DNA from: Sphaeroforma arctica JP610
Lineage: Eukaryota; Opisthokonta; Ichthyosporea; Ichthyophonida
Reading direction: 5' to 3'
Length of the DNA: 27,672 bases
Assembly: GCF_001186125.1 (NCBI RefSeq)
Contig: NW_014040475.1
Span: 102,828 to 130,499 of the forward strand
The number at the start of each line of letters is the position of its first letter. The stretch's first letter is position 1. The translations under genes and the position numbers were made by a program. This document shows, one piece after another, positions 20,401-23,990 of this stretch. The notes under the pieces are model-generated. The model made no database searches and was not told where the DNA came from. It saw only the letters and a list, made by a program, of their open reading frames with translations.

Positions 20401-20554
20401 CAGGGCGACATCTGCGAGGGGTAGCAACGCTAGTACTTTCGATCCCAATTCGTTCGAAAGCACAACTTCGACTACAAATACAGCGACGGCTGTTGATCTC
20501 AATCAACGGCCCAGTGACCTGCCCATGGTTGGCACAAACCAACGGCTGGTTTAG
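353..20554 (+). CDS. Multi-lobe membrane-anchored transferrin-like protein, 28 exons, 5' partial
   Basis: This is a transferrin-superfamily protein, a family that binds ferric iron with carbonate outside the cell. Exons are 353-511, 1111-1270, 2132-2322, 3184-3322, 3631-3726, 4166-4255, 4628-4763, 5352-5487, 6052-6227, 6403-6462, 6666-6870, 7772-7841, 9396-9484, 9789-10012, 10832-10934, 11567-11630, 12824-12963, 13703-13873, 14520-14655, 15166-15362, 15724-15828, 16408-16561, 17255-17361, 17769-17915, 18152-18355, 19086-19386, 19762-19858 and 20404-20554. Every junction is GT-AG, phases match throughout, and the total of 4008 nt is open to the final TAG. Lobe A end is residues 1-106, the linker about 107-141, lobe B about 142-481, lobe C about 482-821, lobe D about 822-1153, the Ser/Pro stalk 1154-1245, the membrane helix about 1246-1272, and the rest cytoplasmic. 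Family landmarks include [26 protein letters not shown] and VPSHTVV. The N-terminus and signal peptide lie before base 1. Exon 3 and 4 acceptors and the last junction are the least certain. Confidence 0.85.
512..1110. repeat. Intron with a degenerate partial copy of exon 2
   Basis: The stretch at about 966-1019 resembles about 1090-1143, which spans the exon 2 acceptor and its first 33 bases. Both contain CGCTCTA, then TACCTGC, then (G/C)CAC and TACACGACCA. The upstream copy lacks the AG acceptor and reads into a stop, so it is a decoy. GT-rich stretches and a poly-G run lie at 600-760. Confidence 0.6.
1111..1270 (+). CDS. Exon 2: lobe A C-terminal motif ENIACVPG and start of linker
   Basis: The exon starts in phase 0 after CTCGGCAG and ends in phase 1 at donor GTAGGT (1271). 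[11 protein letters not shown] is the lobe A copy of a motif that closes each lobe: KNVACVPG in B, NNVACLPD in C and QSLACVPD in D. It is followed by a Cys and a Ser/Thr/Asn-rich stretch with probable N-glycosylation sites. Confidence 0.85.
1271..2131. repeat. Intron with 35-bp tandem duplication and a GCAACTAGAGTT repeat
   Basis: A 35-bp unit beginning GGACCGTGTTCGTTTGGG is present twice in tandem at 1725-1794. A second repeat family, GG(C/T)AACTAGAGTT(G/A)ACACTG, starts near 1880, 1914 and 1987 and runs to about 2035. TGTTTTG-type simple sequence lies at 1480-1510. No exon fits this stretch. Confidence 0.7.
2132..2322 (+). CDS. Exon 3: Thr/Ala linker and first strand-helix of lobe B
   Basis: The donor GTATAG at 2323 is in phase 0. 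The acceptor is ambiguous, because the CCACGGCTACAG hexamer-type repeat offers in-phase AG sites before 2132, 2144 and 2168. The product is a low-complexity Ala-Thr-Asp linker. It is followed by [10 protein letters not shown] and an acidic helix ending LLLELE, which aligns with [10 protein letters not shown]...FEFE of lobe C and PIRFAYVAD of lobe D. Confidence 0.65.
2323..3183. other. Intron with GT run and TTTAGGG-like stretch
   Basis: A (GT)n run lies at about 2380-2406, a telomere-like GTTTAGGGTTTCGGG at about 2470-2484, and TA runs at 3100-3133. Two frames around 2497-2721 are open but align with nothing in the other lobes. The alternative acceptor at 3135 would add 16 residues to exon 4. 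Confidence 0.5.
3184..3322 (+). CDS. Exon 4: lobe B segment with the Asp iron ligand
   Basis: The exon starts after CCGCAG and ends in phase 1 at GTAGGT (3323). It encodes [11 protein letters not shown] and then [13 protein letters not shown]. The second aspartate lines up with the Asp iron ligand in ADAVTLDAG of transferrin. With this acceptor the lobe B sequence aligns almost without gaps to [12 protein letters not shown] (lobe C) and [12 protein letters not shown] (lobe D). A start at 3136 is the alternative. Confidence 0.75.
3323..3630. other. Short intron with TA tract
   Basis: A (TA)n tract follows the donor at about 3331-3347. The rest has no visible repeat or coding signal. The acceptor is CGTTCGTCAG at 3621-3630. 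Confidence 0.5.
3631..3726 (+). CDS. Exon 5: lobe B, QAW strand to conserved Cys
   Basis: The exon enters in phase 1 and leaves in phase 1 at GTGAGT (3727). It encodes [17 protein letters not shown] and ends in SEACFPG. QAW matches EAQAWV of lobe D and AEVW of lobe C. The Cys matches the [11 protein letters not shown] Cys of transferrins. The Thr of the carbonate site is replaced by Pro here. Confidence 0.85.
3727..4165. repeat. Intron with ~38-bp AT-rich direct repeat
   Basis: Between about 3990 and 4110 a loose unit recurs about three times: AATTTG/ACTTGGTAA(C)AAATTTC followed by (T/A)GA(T/G)(A/T)(T/A)G. The rest is unremarkable. The acceptor is TCTATAG ending at 4165. Confidence 0.5.
4166..4255 (+). 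CDS. Exon 6: lobe B, segment after the carbonate-site loop
   Basis: The exon has phase 1 at both ends, with donor GTAAGT at 4256. It encodes [23 protein letters not shown]. This is the position where transferrins carry [11 protein letters not shown], so the carbonate-binding Arg is not obvious in lobe B. Similarity to lobe C ([10 protein letters not shown]) supports the frame. Confidence 0.8.
4256..4627. repeat. Intron dominated by TA/TG simple sequence
   Basis: From about 4350 to 4515 the intron is almost wholly mixed (TA)n, (TG)n and TATG repeats. An acceptor-like AG at about 4520 is followed by an open but unalignable stretch. The chosen acceptor is CTGTACAG ending at 4627. Confidence 0.7.
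4628..4763 (+). CDS. Exon 7: lobe B with GYAGAIRC tyrosine-ligand motif
   Basis: The exon enters in phase 1 and leaves in phase 2 at GTATGT (4764). It encodes [14 protein letters not shown] and then [11 protein letters not shown]. This matches the Cys-rich loop (SGSCAPC...LCQLC) and the GYSGAFKC motif of animal transferrins. The Tyr (visible residue about 316) sits at the second tyrosine iron ligand. Lobes C and D lack it. Confidence 0.9.
4764..5351. repeat. Intron with TATG, GTATT, (GT)n and (TTTA)n tracts
   Basis: TA/TG repeats occupy about 4783-4830, a GTATT repeat about 4839-4861, GT about 5041-5060, and TTTA about 5118-5166 running into TA at 5165-5182. CCCCAACCTCACC occurs twice (about 5241 and 5301), a small 60-bp direct repeat. 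Confidence 0.7.
5352..5487 (+). CDS. Exon 8: lobe [12 protein letters not shown] strand
   Basis: The exon enters in phase 2 after TTTTGCAG and leaves in phase 0 at GTGAAT (5488). [12 protein letters not shown] is the counterpart of [11 protein letters not shown] in transferrins. It is followed by [16 protein letters not shown], equivalent to the YELLCLDNTRKPV region. Confidence 0.9.
5488..6051. other. Intron with CA/TACA repeats
   Basis: Short GGTTATAG repeats lie near 5505-5535, TACA/CACA repeats at about 5875-5935, and a (CA)n run at 6017-6029. No exon was found between the two phase-compatible neighbours. Confidence 0.5.
6052..6227 (+). CDS. Exon 9: lobe B C-terminal helices, ligand His replaced
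   Basis: The exon enters in phase 0 after GCTCGCAG and leaves in phase 2 at GTGTGT (6228). [12 protein letters not shown] aligns with VPSHTVVARS, so Asn stands at the histidine-ligand position. A long acidic and basic helix follows, as in the end-of-lobe helix of transferrins. Confidence 0.88.
6403..6462 (+). CDS. Exon 10: short lobe B exon ([11 protein letters not shown])
   Basis: This is a 60-nt exon after GTTTAG, starting with one base that completes an Arg codon and ending in phase 2 at GTGAGA (6463). [15 protein letters not shown] matches [14 protein letters not shown] of lobe A in register. It is short, so it rests on phase agreement on both sides and that alignment. Confidence 0.7.
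6666..6870 (+). CDS. Exon 11: lobe B closing motif and start of lobe C
   Basis: The exon enters in phase 2 after GCTACAG. It encodes [14 protein letters not shown], a Cys-containing loop, then [12 protein letters not shown] and AGFEFEVVR. Ending at 6870 (donor GTGTGT) makes FEFEVVRATDATH line up with [12 protein letters not shown] of lobe D. Donor GTAGTG at 6862 is an in-frame alternative. Confidence 0.85.
6871..7771. other. Intron with TA and ATTTAT simple sequence
   Basis: TGTGTTG repeats follow the donor, (TA)n lies at about 7556-7605, and ATTTA-type sequence at about 7625-7740. Several short open frames align with no lobe. The acceptor is CATGTCTCAG ending at 7771. Confidence 0.5.
7772..7841 (+). 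CDS. Exon 12: lobe C segment with the Asp iron ligand
   Basis: This 70-nt exon has phase 0 entry and phase 1 exit at GTGTGT (7842). It encodes [30 protein letters not shown] matches ADLAYVD of lobe D and ADAVTLD of transferrin, keeping the aspartate ligand (visible residue about 538). Confidence 0.88.
7842..7920. other. Start of the largest intron (7842-9395)
   Basis: This is the 5' part of a 1.55-kb intron, ahead of three different repeat arrays. It has no coding similarity and begins with GT-rich sequence. Confidence 0.4.
7921..8250. repeat. 21-bp intronic minisatellite, about 15 copies
   Basis: The unit is TACTTGAAATTGTTAAAGAAG with a few variants. Because 21 is a multiple of three, the array stays open in several frames on both strands, giving false (VLEIVKE)n or (Phe/Asn-rich)n proteins. 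It sits between two well-aligned exons and is intronic. Confidence 0.9.
8438..8930. repeat. AT-rich intronic repeat, ~230-bp higher-order unit
   Basis: A short element (TTAGTACATATTATATC) is repeated many times. A longer unit beginning AGTACCTGTTATG at 8441 recurs at 8671, so the higher-order period is 230 bp. (TA)n tracts lie inside at about 8555-8584. A (CT)n tract follows at about 8931-8972. Confidence 0.8.
9150..9330. repeat. 51-bp tandem repeat just upstream of exon 13
   Basis: Units start near 9150, 9201, 9252 and 9303 and share AAGCACGCTATACCTGGAAT and ACGTTTTCCAATCT. About 3.5 copies are present, ending about 70 bp before the exon 13 acceptor. The unit is a multiple of three, so spurious open frames result. 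Confidence 0.9.
9396..9484 (+). CDS. Exon 13: lobe C, FYNAE tyrosine region
   Basis: The exon enters in phase 1 after ATACACAG and leaves in phase 0 at GTATGG (9485). It encodes [15 protein letters not shown] and then TTFYNAE. The Tyr lies close to where FYYAVAV carries the first tyrosine ligand of transferrins, with a one-residue offset, so conservation of that ligand is possible but unproven. Confidence 0.88.
9485..9788. other. Intron without notable content beyond GT/TA runs
   Basis: A GT-rich run lies at about 9700-9725. The acceptor TTCGTTCCAG ends at 9788 after a good pyrimidine tract. Confidence 0.5.
9789..10012 (+). CDS. Exon 14: lobe [12 protein letters not shown] loop
   Basis: The exon has phase 0 entry and phase 2 exit at GTGAGT (10013). 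[32 protein letters not shown] and [11 protein letters not shown] follow the transferrin order [25 protein letters not shown] and SGSCAP...LC. In the anion-binding loop Thr is Gly and the Arg is Ser. Sequences NFT and NVT could be glycosylated. Confidence 0.93.
10013..10831. other. Intron, mostly non-repetitive
   Basis: Only a TA/CA patch at about 10720-10760 stands out. No exon is needed between the phase 2 donor and the phase 2 acceptor GTTTTATAG ending at 10831. Confidence 0.5.
10832..10934 (+). CDS. Exon 15: lobe C Cys-rich loop
   Basis: The exon enters in phase 2 and leaves in phase 0 at GTGTGT (10935). [14 protein letters not shown] and [10 protein letters not shown] replace the [10 protein letters not shown] segment. 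Asp stands where Tyr is expected, so lobe C has lost the second tyrosine ligand. Confidence 0.85.
10935..11566. other. Intron with TTTAGG-like patch
   Basis: A stretch at about 10980-11010 is rich in TTTTGGGTTTAGG-like words. The remainder shows no repeat or coding match. The acceptor is CTTGCCAG ending at 11566. Confidence 0.45.
11567..11630 (+). CDS. Exon 16: lobe [11 protein letters not shown] strand
   Basis: This 64-nt exon has phase 0 entry and phase 1 exit at GTAAGT (11631). [21 protein letters not shown] corresponds to [11 protein letters not shown] plus the following Cys. It is well aligned to VAFVRDDTV in lobe B and VAFLPDHAW in lobe D. Confidence 0.9.
11631..12320. other. Intron 5' part with TATG and ACAC runs
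   Basis: TATG/TA repeats lie at about 11680-11805, ACAC/TACA repeats at about 12008-12105 ending in a CG-alternating patch, and TTTTAGGGTTTAGG at about 12243-12256. No coding match was seen. Confidence 0.5.
12321..12812. repeat. 78-bp minisatellite running up to the exon 17 acceptor
   Basis: The word GGTGTG recurs at 12333, 12411, 12489, 12567, 12645 and 12723, an exact 78-bp period, with a last copy at 12803. Each unit carries AGTAGTTGACCCTTCAACC, CTCTCTAC, a poly-C block and TATGCCTAT. Odd and even copies alternate between GTGCC and GTGTC variants. The array supplies the pyrimidine-rich sequence in front of the acceptor at 12823. Confidence 0.92.
12824..12963 (+). CDS. Exon 17: lobe C, ligand-His region replaced
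   Basis: The exon enters in phase 1 after TTCTACAG and leaves in phase 0 at GTACAT (12964). It encodes [23 protein letters not shown]-type sequence and then [21 protein letters not shown] matches VPSHTVV, so Asp replaces the histidine ligand. The helix that follows ends EQFQE. Confidence 0.92.
12964..13702. other. Intron with a 30-bp duplication
   Basis: CGATCACCATAGCAAC occurs twice about 30 bp apart (about 13566 and 13596). GT-rich sequence lies near the donor. No exon is required between the phase 0 ends. Confidence 0.5.
13703..13873 (+). CDS. Exon 18: lobe C end, NNVACLPD motif
   Basis: The exon has 57 codons in phase 0 on both sides, with donor GTATGT at 13874. It encodes [24 protein letters not shown] and [17 protein letters not shown]. 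This is the counterpart of [10 protein letters not shown]...ENIACVPG in lobe A. Confidence 0.92.
13874..14519. other. Intron with a gap-bearing partial copy of exon 19
   Basis: The stretch at about 14347-14450 copies about 14470-14560, including the acceptor and the first codons of exon 19. A run of 20 N (14405-14424) sits inside this upstream copy. TA repeats lie at 13920-13940. Confidence 0.7.
14405..14424. other. Assembly gap of 20 N
   Basis: The N run splits CCTGGGT from GAACCCAC. In the downstream copy the same words abut as CCTGAGTGAACCCAC with nothing between them. The gap length therefore looks like a placeholder rather than missing sequence of known size. Confidence 0.95.
14520..14655 (+). 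CDS. Exon 19: lobe C to lobe D junction
   Basis: The exon enters in phase 0 after CTTCACAG and leaves in phase 1 at GTATGG (14656). It encodes [17 protein letters not shown], then [12 protein letters not shown], the first strand of lobe D. Its start is duplicated upstream and its end is copied twice downstream. Confidence 0.88.
14656..15165. repeat. Intron holding two further copies of the exon 19 end and donor
   Basis: The exon end plus donor region (CATTCTGTTGAATGA, then CAGGTATGG, then ATGACAACTATA and GTGCAA) occurs first at 14632-14692. It recurs with changes at about 14787-14855 and about 14898-14968. Copies two and three keep AGGTATGG donor-like sites but no usable acceptor in phase. 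A TA tract lies at 15032-15051. Confidence 0.85.
15166..15362 (+). CDS. Exon 20: lobe D with Asp ligand
   Basis: The exon enters in phase 1 after GGTCACAG and leaves in phase 0 at GTAAGT (15363). It encodes [32 protein letters not shown] and [10 protein letters not shown]. The aspartate ligand in LAYVD is kept (visible residue about 878). It matches transferrin ADAVTLDGGLVYDAG through YYAVAVV. Confidence 0.93.
15363..15723. repeat. Intron with 80-bp direct repeat next to the acceptor
   Basis: CCCTCTACCTACCTC at 15561 and CCCTCTTCCTACCTC at 15641 begin two copies that share TTGGTAGCCT, TACTACCATAGTGCTT and GGCTCATTT. The second copy ends about 25 bp before exon 21. Confidence 0.85.
15724..15828 (+). 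CDS. Exon 21: lobe [12 protein letters not shown] loop
   Basis: The exon has 35 codons in phase 0 at both ends. [13 protein letters not shown] is followed by [17 protein letters not shown]. This lines up with [23 protein letters not shown]. Pro replaces the anion-site Thr, and Ser stands where the Arg is expected (an Arg is one residue earlier). Confidence 0.93.
15829..16407. repeat. Intron with a degenerate copy of exon 22
   Basis: About 16179-16275 resembles about 16382-16480: GTCCCACAAAT, TTTTG, CAG, CCGCCCACTC, GAGG(T/A)CTAT and CACGGACAC-like words in the same order. The copy has its own CAG but runs into a stop. CCCTAAACCCCTAAACCCC lies at about 16075-16093. Confidence 0.75.
16408..16561 (+). 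CDS. Exon 22: lobe [16 protein letters not shown]
   Basis: The exon enters in phase 0 after TGGTACAG and leaves in phase 1 at GTAAGT (16562). The helix before [17 protein letters not shown] matches [15 protein letters not shown] of lobe B and the SGSCAPC...LCQLC region of transferrins. Confidence 0.9.
16562..17254. repeat. Intron with ~63-bp direct repeat
   Basis: TCAACGTCTT recurs at about 16810, 16875 and 16936 within related units. A short CTACC(G/T)ACGGGTTCAGAAGAT-type duplication lies at about 16601-16655. No coding match was seen. Confidence 0.7.
17255..17361 (+). CDS. Exon 23: lobe [12 protein letters not shown] strand
   Basis: The exon enters in phase 1 and leaves in phase 0 at GTATGT (17362). 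[25 protein letters not shown] matches [21 protein letters not shown] very closely. Leu replaces the ligand Tyr before GALKC. Confidence 0.95.
17362..17768. repeat. Intron with TA and GT tracts
   Basis: TA lies at about 17378-17396, GT at about 17397-17420, and mixed TA/TG at about 17445-17495. The remaining part is plain AT-rich sequence. Confidence 0.7.
17769..17915 (+). CDS. Exon 24: lobe D, ligand-His region replaced
   Basis: The exon has 49 codons in phase 0 at both ends. It encodes [20 protein letters not shown] and then [30 protein letters not shown] matches AQVPSHTVVARS, so Arg stands at the histidine-ligand position. Confidence 0.93.
18152..18355 (+). CDS. Exon 25: lobe D end, QSLACVPD motif
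   Basis: The exon has 68 codons in phase 0 at both ends, with donor GTGAGT at 18356. It encodes a helix beginning [12 protein letters not shown], then [17 protein letters not shown] and ELPSCD. It closes the last lobe with the same Cys motif as A, B and C. Confidence 0.93.
18356..19085. repeat. Intron with 26-bp tandem repeat
   Basis: Four copies of a 26-27-bp unit (CATTTTAACTCCAAGGAGG then TCTAAAC) lie at 18653-18757. TATG repeats follow the donor at about 18405-18460. No exon is seen. Confidence 0.85.
19086..19386 (+). CDS. Exon 26: Ser/Pro-rich stalk before the membrane helix
   Basis: The exon enters in phase 0 after CACCACAG and leaves in phase 1 at GTAAGG (19387). It begins [13 protein letters not shown], then has repeats of PSPSAS and PSTSPS type. 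An acidic Ser/Thr-rich segment follows, and the exon ends SLAIAAI, the first turn of the membrane helix. The composition suits an O-glycosylated extracellular stalk. Confidence 0.85.
19387..19761. other. Intron, no notable content
   Basis: I see no repeat longer than a few bases and no alignable coding stretch. The acceptor GCTTGGCGCAG ends at 19761. Confidence 0.5.
19762..19858 (+). CDS. Exon 27: transmembrane helix and basic stop-transfer
   Basis: The exon enters in phase 1 and leaves in phase 2 at GTATGT (19859). Together with the end of exon 26 it gives [17 protein letters not shown] and PFVAFGLA, then [10 protein letters not shown]. This is a single membrane span followed by a basic cluster, as expected for a type I membrane protein. 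Confidence 0.88.
19859..20403. other. Last intron, or alternative C-terminus
   Basis: GT/TATG repeats lie at 20158-20240. If this intron were retained, the frame would stop at 20087. A different acceptor after TTTTGCAG (20252) would end the protein two codons later. The acceptor at 20403 gives the longest in-phase tail. Confidence 0.5.
20404..20554 (+). CDS. Exon 28: cytoplasmic tail and stop
   Basis: The exon enters in phase 2 after CACGCCAACAG and runs 50 codons to TAG. The tail is rich in Ser, Thr and Asn ([18 protein letters not shown]) and contains no membrane segment. It is supported by phase and by its codon composition, not by homology. Confidence 0.6.
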
Positions 20555-20938
20555 TTCTGGACCTCCCCTAACAACTCTTCTGTTGGAGGGCAACGCAGGT
20601 ACTCAGTCCAAGGTACCGCAATCGTATTGCGGCCGTGGATAGGCCAGGAATTTAGCCGACAGTAGCGCTGAGCTGAAGTGGCAGACAAAACACGAAGCGT
20701 GTGTAAGTCCTGTCTGTCTGTACCCCCTCAAGACATGGATGTGTATTATTTTCCCGCACGCACTTCTCAACACGGTCTTTTAAATTCACGTTCCAAAGTG
20801 CGCCCTGGGCCTGAGGATAGTGTATCGACCAGGTTTGGGCTCCAAATATTCCGATTAAACTGGTTGGCAAGCGGGCAGCCCATTCGCTTTACCTGCGCAT
20901 ACGTAATGCGAGAAATCTTCGGTGCTTGCGCACTCGAT

Positions 20939-20944
20939 AATAAA
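20939..20944 (+). terminator. Possible poly(A) signal AATAAA
   Basis: A canonical AATAAA lies about 385 bp after the transferrin-like gene stop. No other AATAAA was noted closer on this strand. Its use is inferred from position only. Confidence 0.35.
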
Positions 20945-21783
20945 GAATTCTAATCGAGAGGGAGCGATACAATCTGGCGGTGTTGGTCTTCATCGCCATA
21001 TTTTGTGCTCATCAAATCAGGTGGCTATATTACAGTACATGATAAATCGACCTCGATTTATATGAACAAAGCCTATAGGTACATTGATGTGGCGTCATTA
21101 CGTGCATCTTTAAGTGATTAGACCCGCTGACAACGCATATTTTGCTTGTGGTTGATATCCAAGCAGCGGCCTCGCAACAAAAACTTTAGTAACCATCCGC
21201 GGAAAGCCCCATAGTGACAATAGCATTGTTTCTCTACATTGATCCCAAGAGCTTGCACATTGATATGAAAGTTAGTAGTTTAATGAAAGATAGTAGTTTA
21301 TCCAGCATATATACTGGCGATCAAACTCGATGATTCGAGAGAGCGTCACAGAACGGGAACCCATTTGCATCCATTTGTTCCACGTGCAGTCCGTTTCCGC
21401 CGGATATCGCGAAGGGGTAGGTCAAAAAGAAATATATACATGCACGAAAACGGCCCTGATATTCAAAGATACGACAGTCTGACTCACTCGAACAGCAAAA
21501 AAGATAAAAATGCTGTGCTATAACCTATATAGTTTTGTTGCCTAAAAATCTACTCTAGACACTGATACGTGCTTAATGAAAAGGCAAAAGTGCCTCATAC
21601 TTGGGCCACAGTTGGTGGTGACTTTATACTTGTCCCAACTACGTGTGTACGCGTTTCACAGTATATCACTCGTAGCTGGTGCGATATTCAGATGTAGCAA
21701 CACAGTATTCACAAATTGTGACAATAGTCCTAAGATATACCGGCGAAAGAATTGTAGCGATCGCCTCGAAGTGTGTACCAATA

Positions 21784-21789
21784 TTTAAT
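21784..21789 (-). terminator. Possible poly(A) signal ATTAAA
   Basis: On the minus strand ATTAAA lies about 105 bp past the stop of the minus-strand gene. It is a common variant signal, and the sequence is AT-rich enough for chance occurrence. Confidence 0.3.
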
Positions 21790-21892
21790 TAACTATGTCA
21801 CATTGAATTATATTAATCTAAGGTTTCTCTCGTCTGTAAGGTAAGCAACGGCCGTGCTTGTATACAGACGTAAATTATGACAACGACACCCT

Positions 21893-23809
21893 CTAAAGGG
21901 GCAGGGCCAAAGACAGTCCTGTCATCGCAATTAAAACAATAGTGGAAGATGATACGTTTCCGGCGGCGTTGGTATTGGCAACGTCATCGGATCCCTGCAC
22001 ATCTCCACTGGCTGTGATACTGGCAGGACCTTGGCCGTCTTGACTAGGATCTGAGTCATCTTGGACACTAGTATTGCCATCCGTGGTGGTCTGTCTGCGA
22101 CGACGACGACGACTGGGGGCACTTGCTCCGTCTGTTTCGTATGAAACGTCAACTAACAAGCGGAGATCGAATCCTGTTGTTTTGCCCAAGCCTGGGTTTG
22201 CAAATTTGGGATGGACAGCGTCGGAGATCAAATATCGAATCAAGAAAGTCTGGTCCACCACACACAAGCCCAGCTCTGGACATCTGAGTTCTCCTTCGTA
22301 TGTGGTCGCAGCATCAAATGGATTGGGATCAGCGATAGTAACTCTGGTTGCAGTATAGTCAATGTCAGGAACCAGGGCTCCAGTCACTTTCGGGTAAGTT
22401 GATCCAAGGGTATCAGCCCAATCGTCCTCGGGTTCCAAATTGCTCTCTCGTGCCTGACTTGAAATGATGGTCACTGCGGTGACATCCAGTTTACTAAAAT
22501 CTACACGAGCATATGCGAACTGGCCGAATTCTATAGCCGTGATAGGTGTATCAGCTGAGGGTTTAGTGGTAGTTACACCGGTGACGAGGTCCACTATATC
22601 ATAAGTACCGTCCAAACGCTGTCTGTTCTCCGGGTCAACGAAGATAAATTGATCGATCGCAACTGCGCTTTCGATGAGTACCGCTTCTGCATTCTCTCCA
22701 CAGAAGTTATCGGAAGATAACACGAACTCAATTGTAGTGTCTCTGTTTTGTTGATTGATAGGACACTCTGCCTCCGGTAGAGATTTGTAACAATCGATCA
22801 CGACATCTGTAATAGTATATGTACCATCTAAAGTGCACTGTCCGTGCACGAGCTCGATATTAGCAATCTTGGCACACCCGTTGTTAGCTAGAGCATAGTC
22901 TTCTGCTACACAATCCTCCATGTCGATATACGTGCCACTGTTAGCACTGAGACCGCAAGCGCCCCCGCCGTTTGGTTGTTCGCAAATAAATGCTTGGTTT
23001 AGCGTGCCGCCTGTGTTTGCTAACACAGGGTTCATCGTCAGCACGGAATAAGGTTTGCTAAGCACATATGTGAGAGTAAGATGAGACGCAGAAGCTCCCT
23101 CGTTGATGGCCTGAGCCGTTAAAGCTGTGTCGATCACAAATGGCGAATACACCTTCACTTCTGCTGTTTCAGCTGTCACTCTGTTACGGACCAGAATGCT
23201 CGTTGGAATCACTACCATACCCGATCGTGTAACGATGTTCGTTGCAACAATCGTGGGCTCTTGGTATTTGAAGACTATTTGCTCTGTATAGTTTGCATAC
23301 TTGATATCCGGGTCAGATTCATGATCGGCCAAGGTATATTCGAAGCCACATGCACCCCTCAAATCGGTAAGTTTCATTGTGAATGTTATTTCATCCAAAC
23401 AGCCAGGATTGGCACTTAAATCAGGCACACTTGTTTGAACGAAAGACTCTAAGTTGGCTCCGTTAAGACATGTGCCCACGGAGAACCCGGTGAATATTCG
23501 ATCGAGCCCGGCCGGCCATTTTACTGTCCATGAGACATCTCTGTCTCCGACAAGCGTTTGCAAGGTTGTGGACTCTTGAGTAACCAATACTTCCCTCGGC
23601 TTATCAATTGCATTATTGTAACTGGGACACAAATTGTAGTCCGGAAGAGGATCTGTCTGCGCGTTGCAGGTTGCGCCCATATAGGTAGAGTCGCACAGAC
23701 ACGTTTCAGTCGCAACGCCAGTAAGTTCAAAGCTGGTTGCTGCACAGGCTGCAGATATGATCCCAAAGACAGACACTCCGGTCGCCAAGACTAATTGCAA
23801 GTACTTCAT
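21893..23809 (-). CDS. Secreted or GPI-anchored surface protein with EGF-like signature, family unknown
   Basis: This is an intronless frame of 638 residues. MKYLQLVLATGVSVFGI and the small residues after it form a signal peptide with likely cleavage near residue 23-25. Residues 37-48 (CLCDSTYMGATC) fit the EGF signature C-x-C-x5-G-x2-C exactly. The middle, about residues 65-560, is rich in Thr, Val and Asp, with scattered Cys and beta-strand-like alternation, and resembles no family I can name. Residues 567-572 are six arginines, a possible processing site. An acidic Ser/Thr/Asp segment follows, then a 15-residue hydrophobic end (TIVLIAMTGLSLALPL) with no basic tail, typical of a GPI signal. 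A basic tract before a C-terminal anchor recalls ZP-domain proteins, but the Cys spacing does not establish that. A diverged copy of its 5' end lies at 27425-27672. Confidence 0.9.
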   Translation of the reverse strand: MKYLQLVLATGVSVFGIISAACAATSFELTGVATETCLCDSTYMGATCNAQTDPLPDYNLCPSYNNAIDKPREVLVTQESTTLQTLVGDRDVSWTVKWPAGLDRIFTGFSVGTCLNGANLESFVQTSVPDLSANPGCLDEITFTMKLTDLRGACGFEYTLADHESDPDIKYANYTEQIVFKYQEPTIVATNIVTRSGMVVIPTSILVRNRVTAETAEVKVYSPFVIDTALTAQAINEGASASHLTLTYVLSKPYSVLTMNPVLANTGGTLNQAFICEQPNGGGACGLSANSGTYIDMEDCVAEDYALANNGCAKIANIELVHGQCTLDGTYTITDVVIDCYKSLPEAECPINQQNRDTTIEFVLSSDNFCGENAEAVLIESAVAIDQFIFVDPENRQRLDGTYDIVDLVTGVTTTKPSADTPITAIEFGQFAYARVDFSKLDVTAVTIISSQARESNLEPEDDWADTLGSTYPKVTGALVPDIDYTATRVTIADPNPFDAATTYEGELRCPELGLCVVDQTFLIRYLISDAVHPKFANPGLGKTTGFDLRLLVDVSYETDGASAPSRRRRRRQTTTDGNTSVQDDSDPSQDGQGPASITASGDVQGSDDVANTNAAGNVSSSTIVLIAMTGLSLALPL

Positions 23810-23880
23810 GATGTCATATGAGGCTATGTTTGAAACTCACAGTTGGATTGCATTTGCTGAAAATCAGACGGATTTGCTGC

Positions 23881-23888
23881 ATTTTATA
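23881..23888 (-). promoter_or_regulatory. TATA-box-like TATAAAAT
   Basis: On the minus strand TATAAAAT lies 72 bp upstream of the ATG at 23809. Its position is suitable for a core promoter with a short leader. The diverged copy near 27430 has no equally good match. Confidence 0.5.
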
Positions 23889-23985
23889 CAATTACTTGTA
23901 CATTATTTATATCGATCGCGAGTTACCTGTGAAACGTTGCTCGTTTACAAAATGTCGCACTCTTCAGTGTGTGAAGCGCGTCTCG

Positions 23986-23990
23986 ATTGG
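23986..23990 (-). promoter_or_regulatory. CCAAT-box-like element
   Basis: CCAAT on the minus strand lies about 177 bp upstream of the ATG and about 100 bp upstream of the TATA-like box. Spacing is plausible, but the motif is short. Confidence 0.3.

Larger units (their letters stand above)
20555..21892. other. Spacer between two convergent genes
   Basis: Two short open frames (about 20678-20953 and 21576-21788) have no recognisable features. A small direct repeat, GAAAG(T/A)TAGTAGTTTA, lies at about 21267-21301. The AT content rises gradually through this stretch. Confidence 0.5.

Noticed and set aside
20678-20953. 91-codon open frame downstream of the transferrin-like gene
   Set aside because: It has no ATG start, no recognisable domain and no splice context. 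It is likely spacer.
21893-23809. Firm ZP-domain assignment for the minus-strand gene
   Set aside because: The basic tract and C-terminal anchor are suggestive, but the Cys pattern was not matched to the family, so it is left as a hypothesis.
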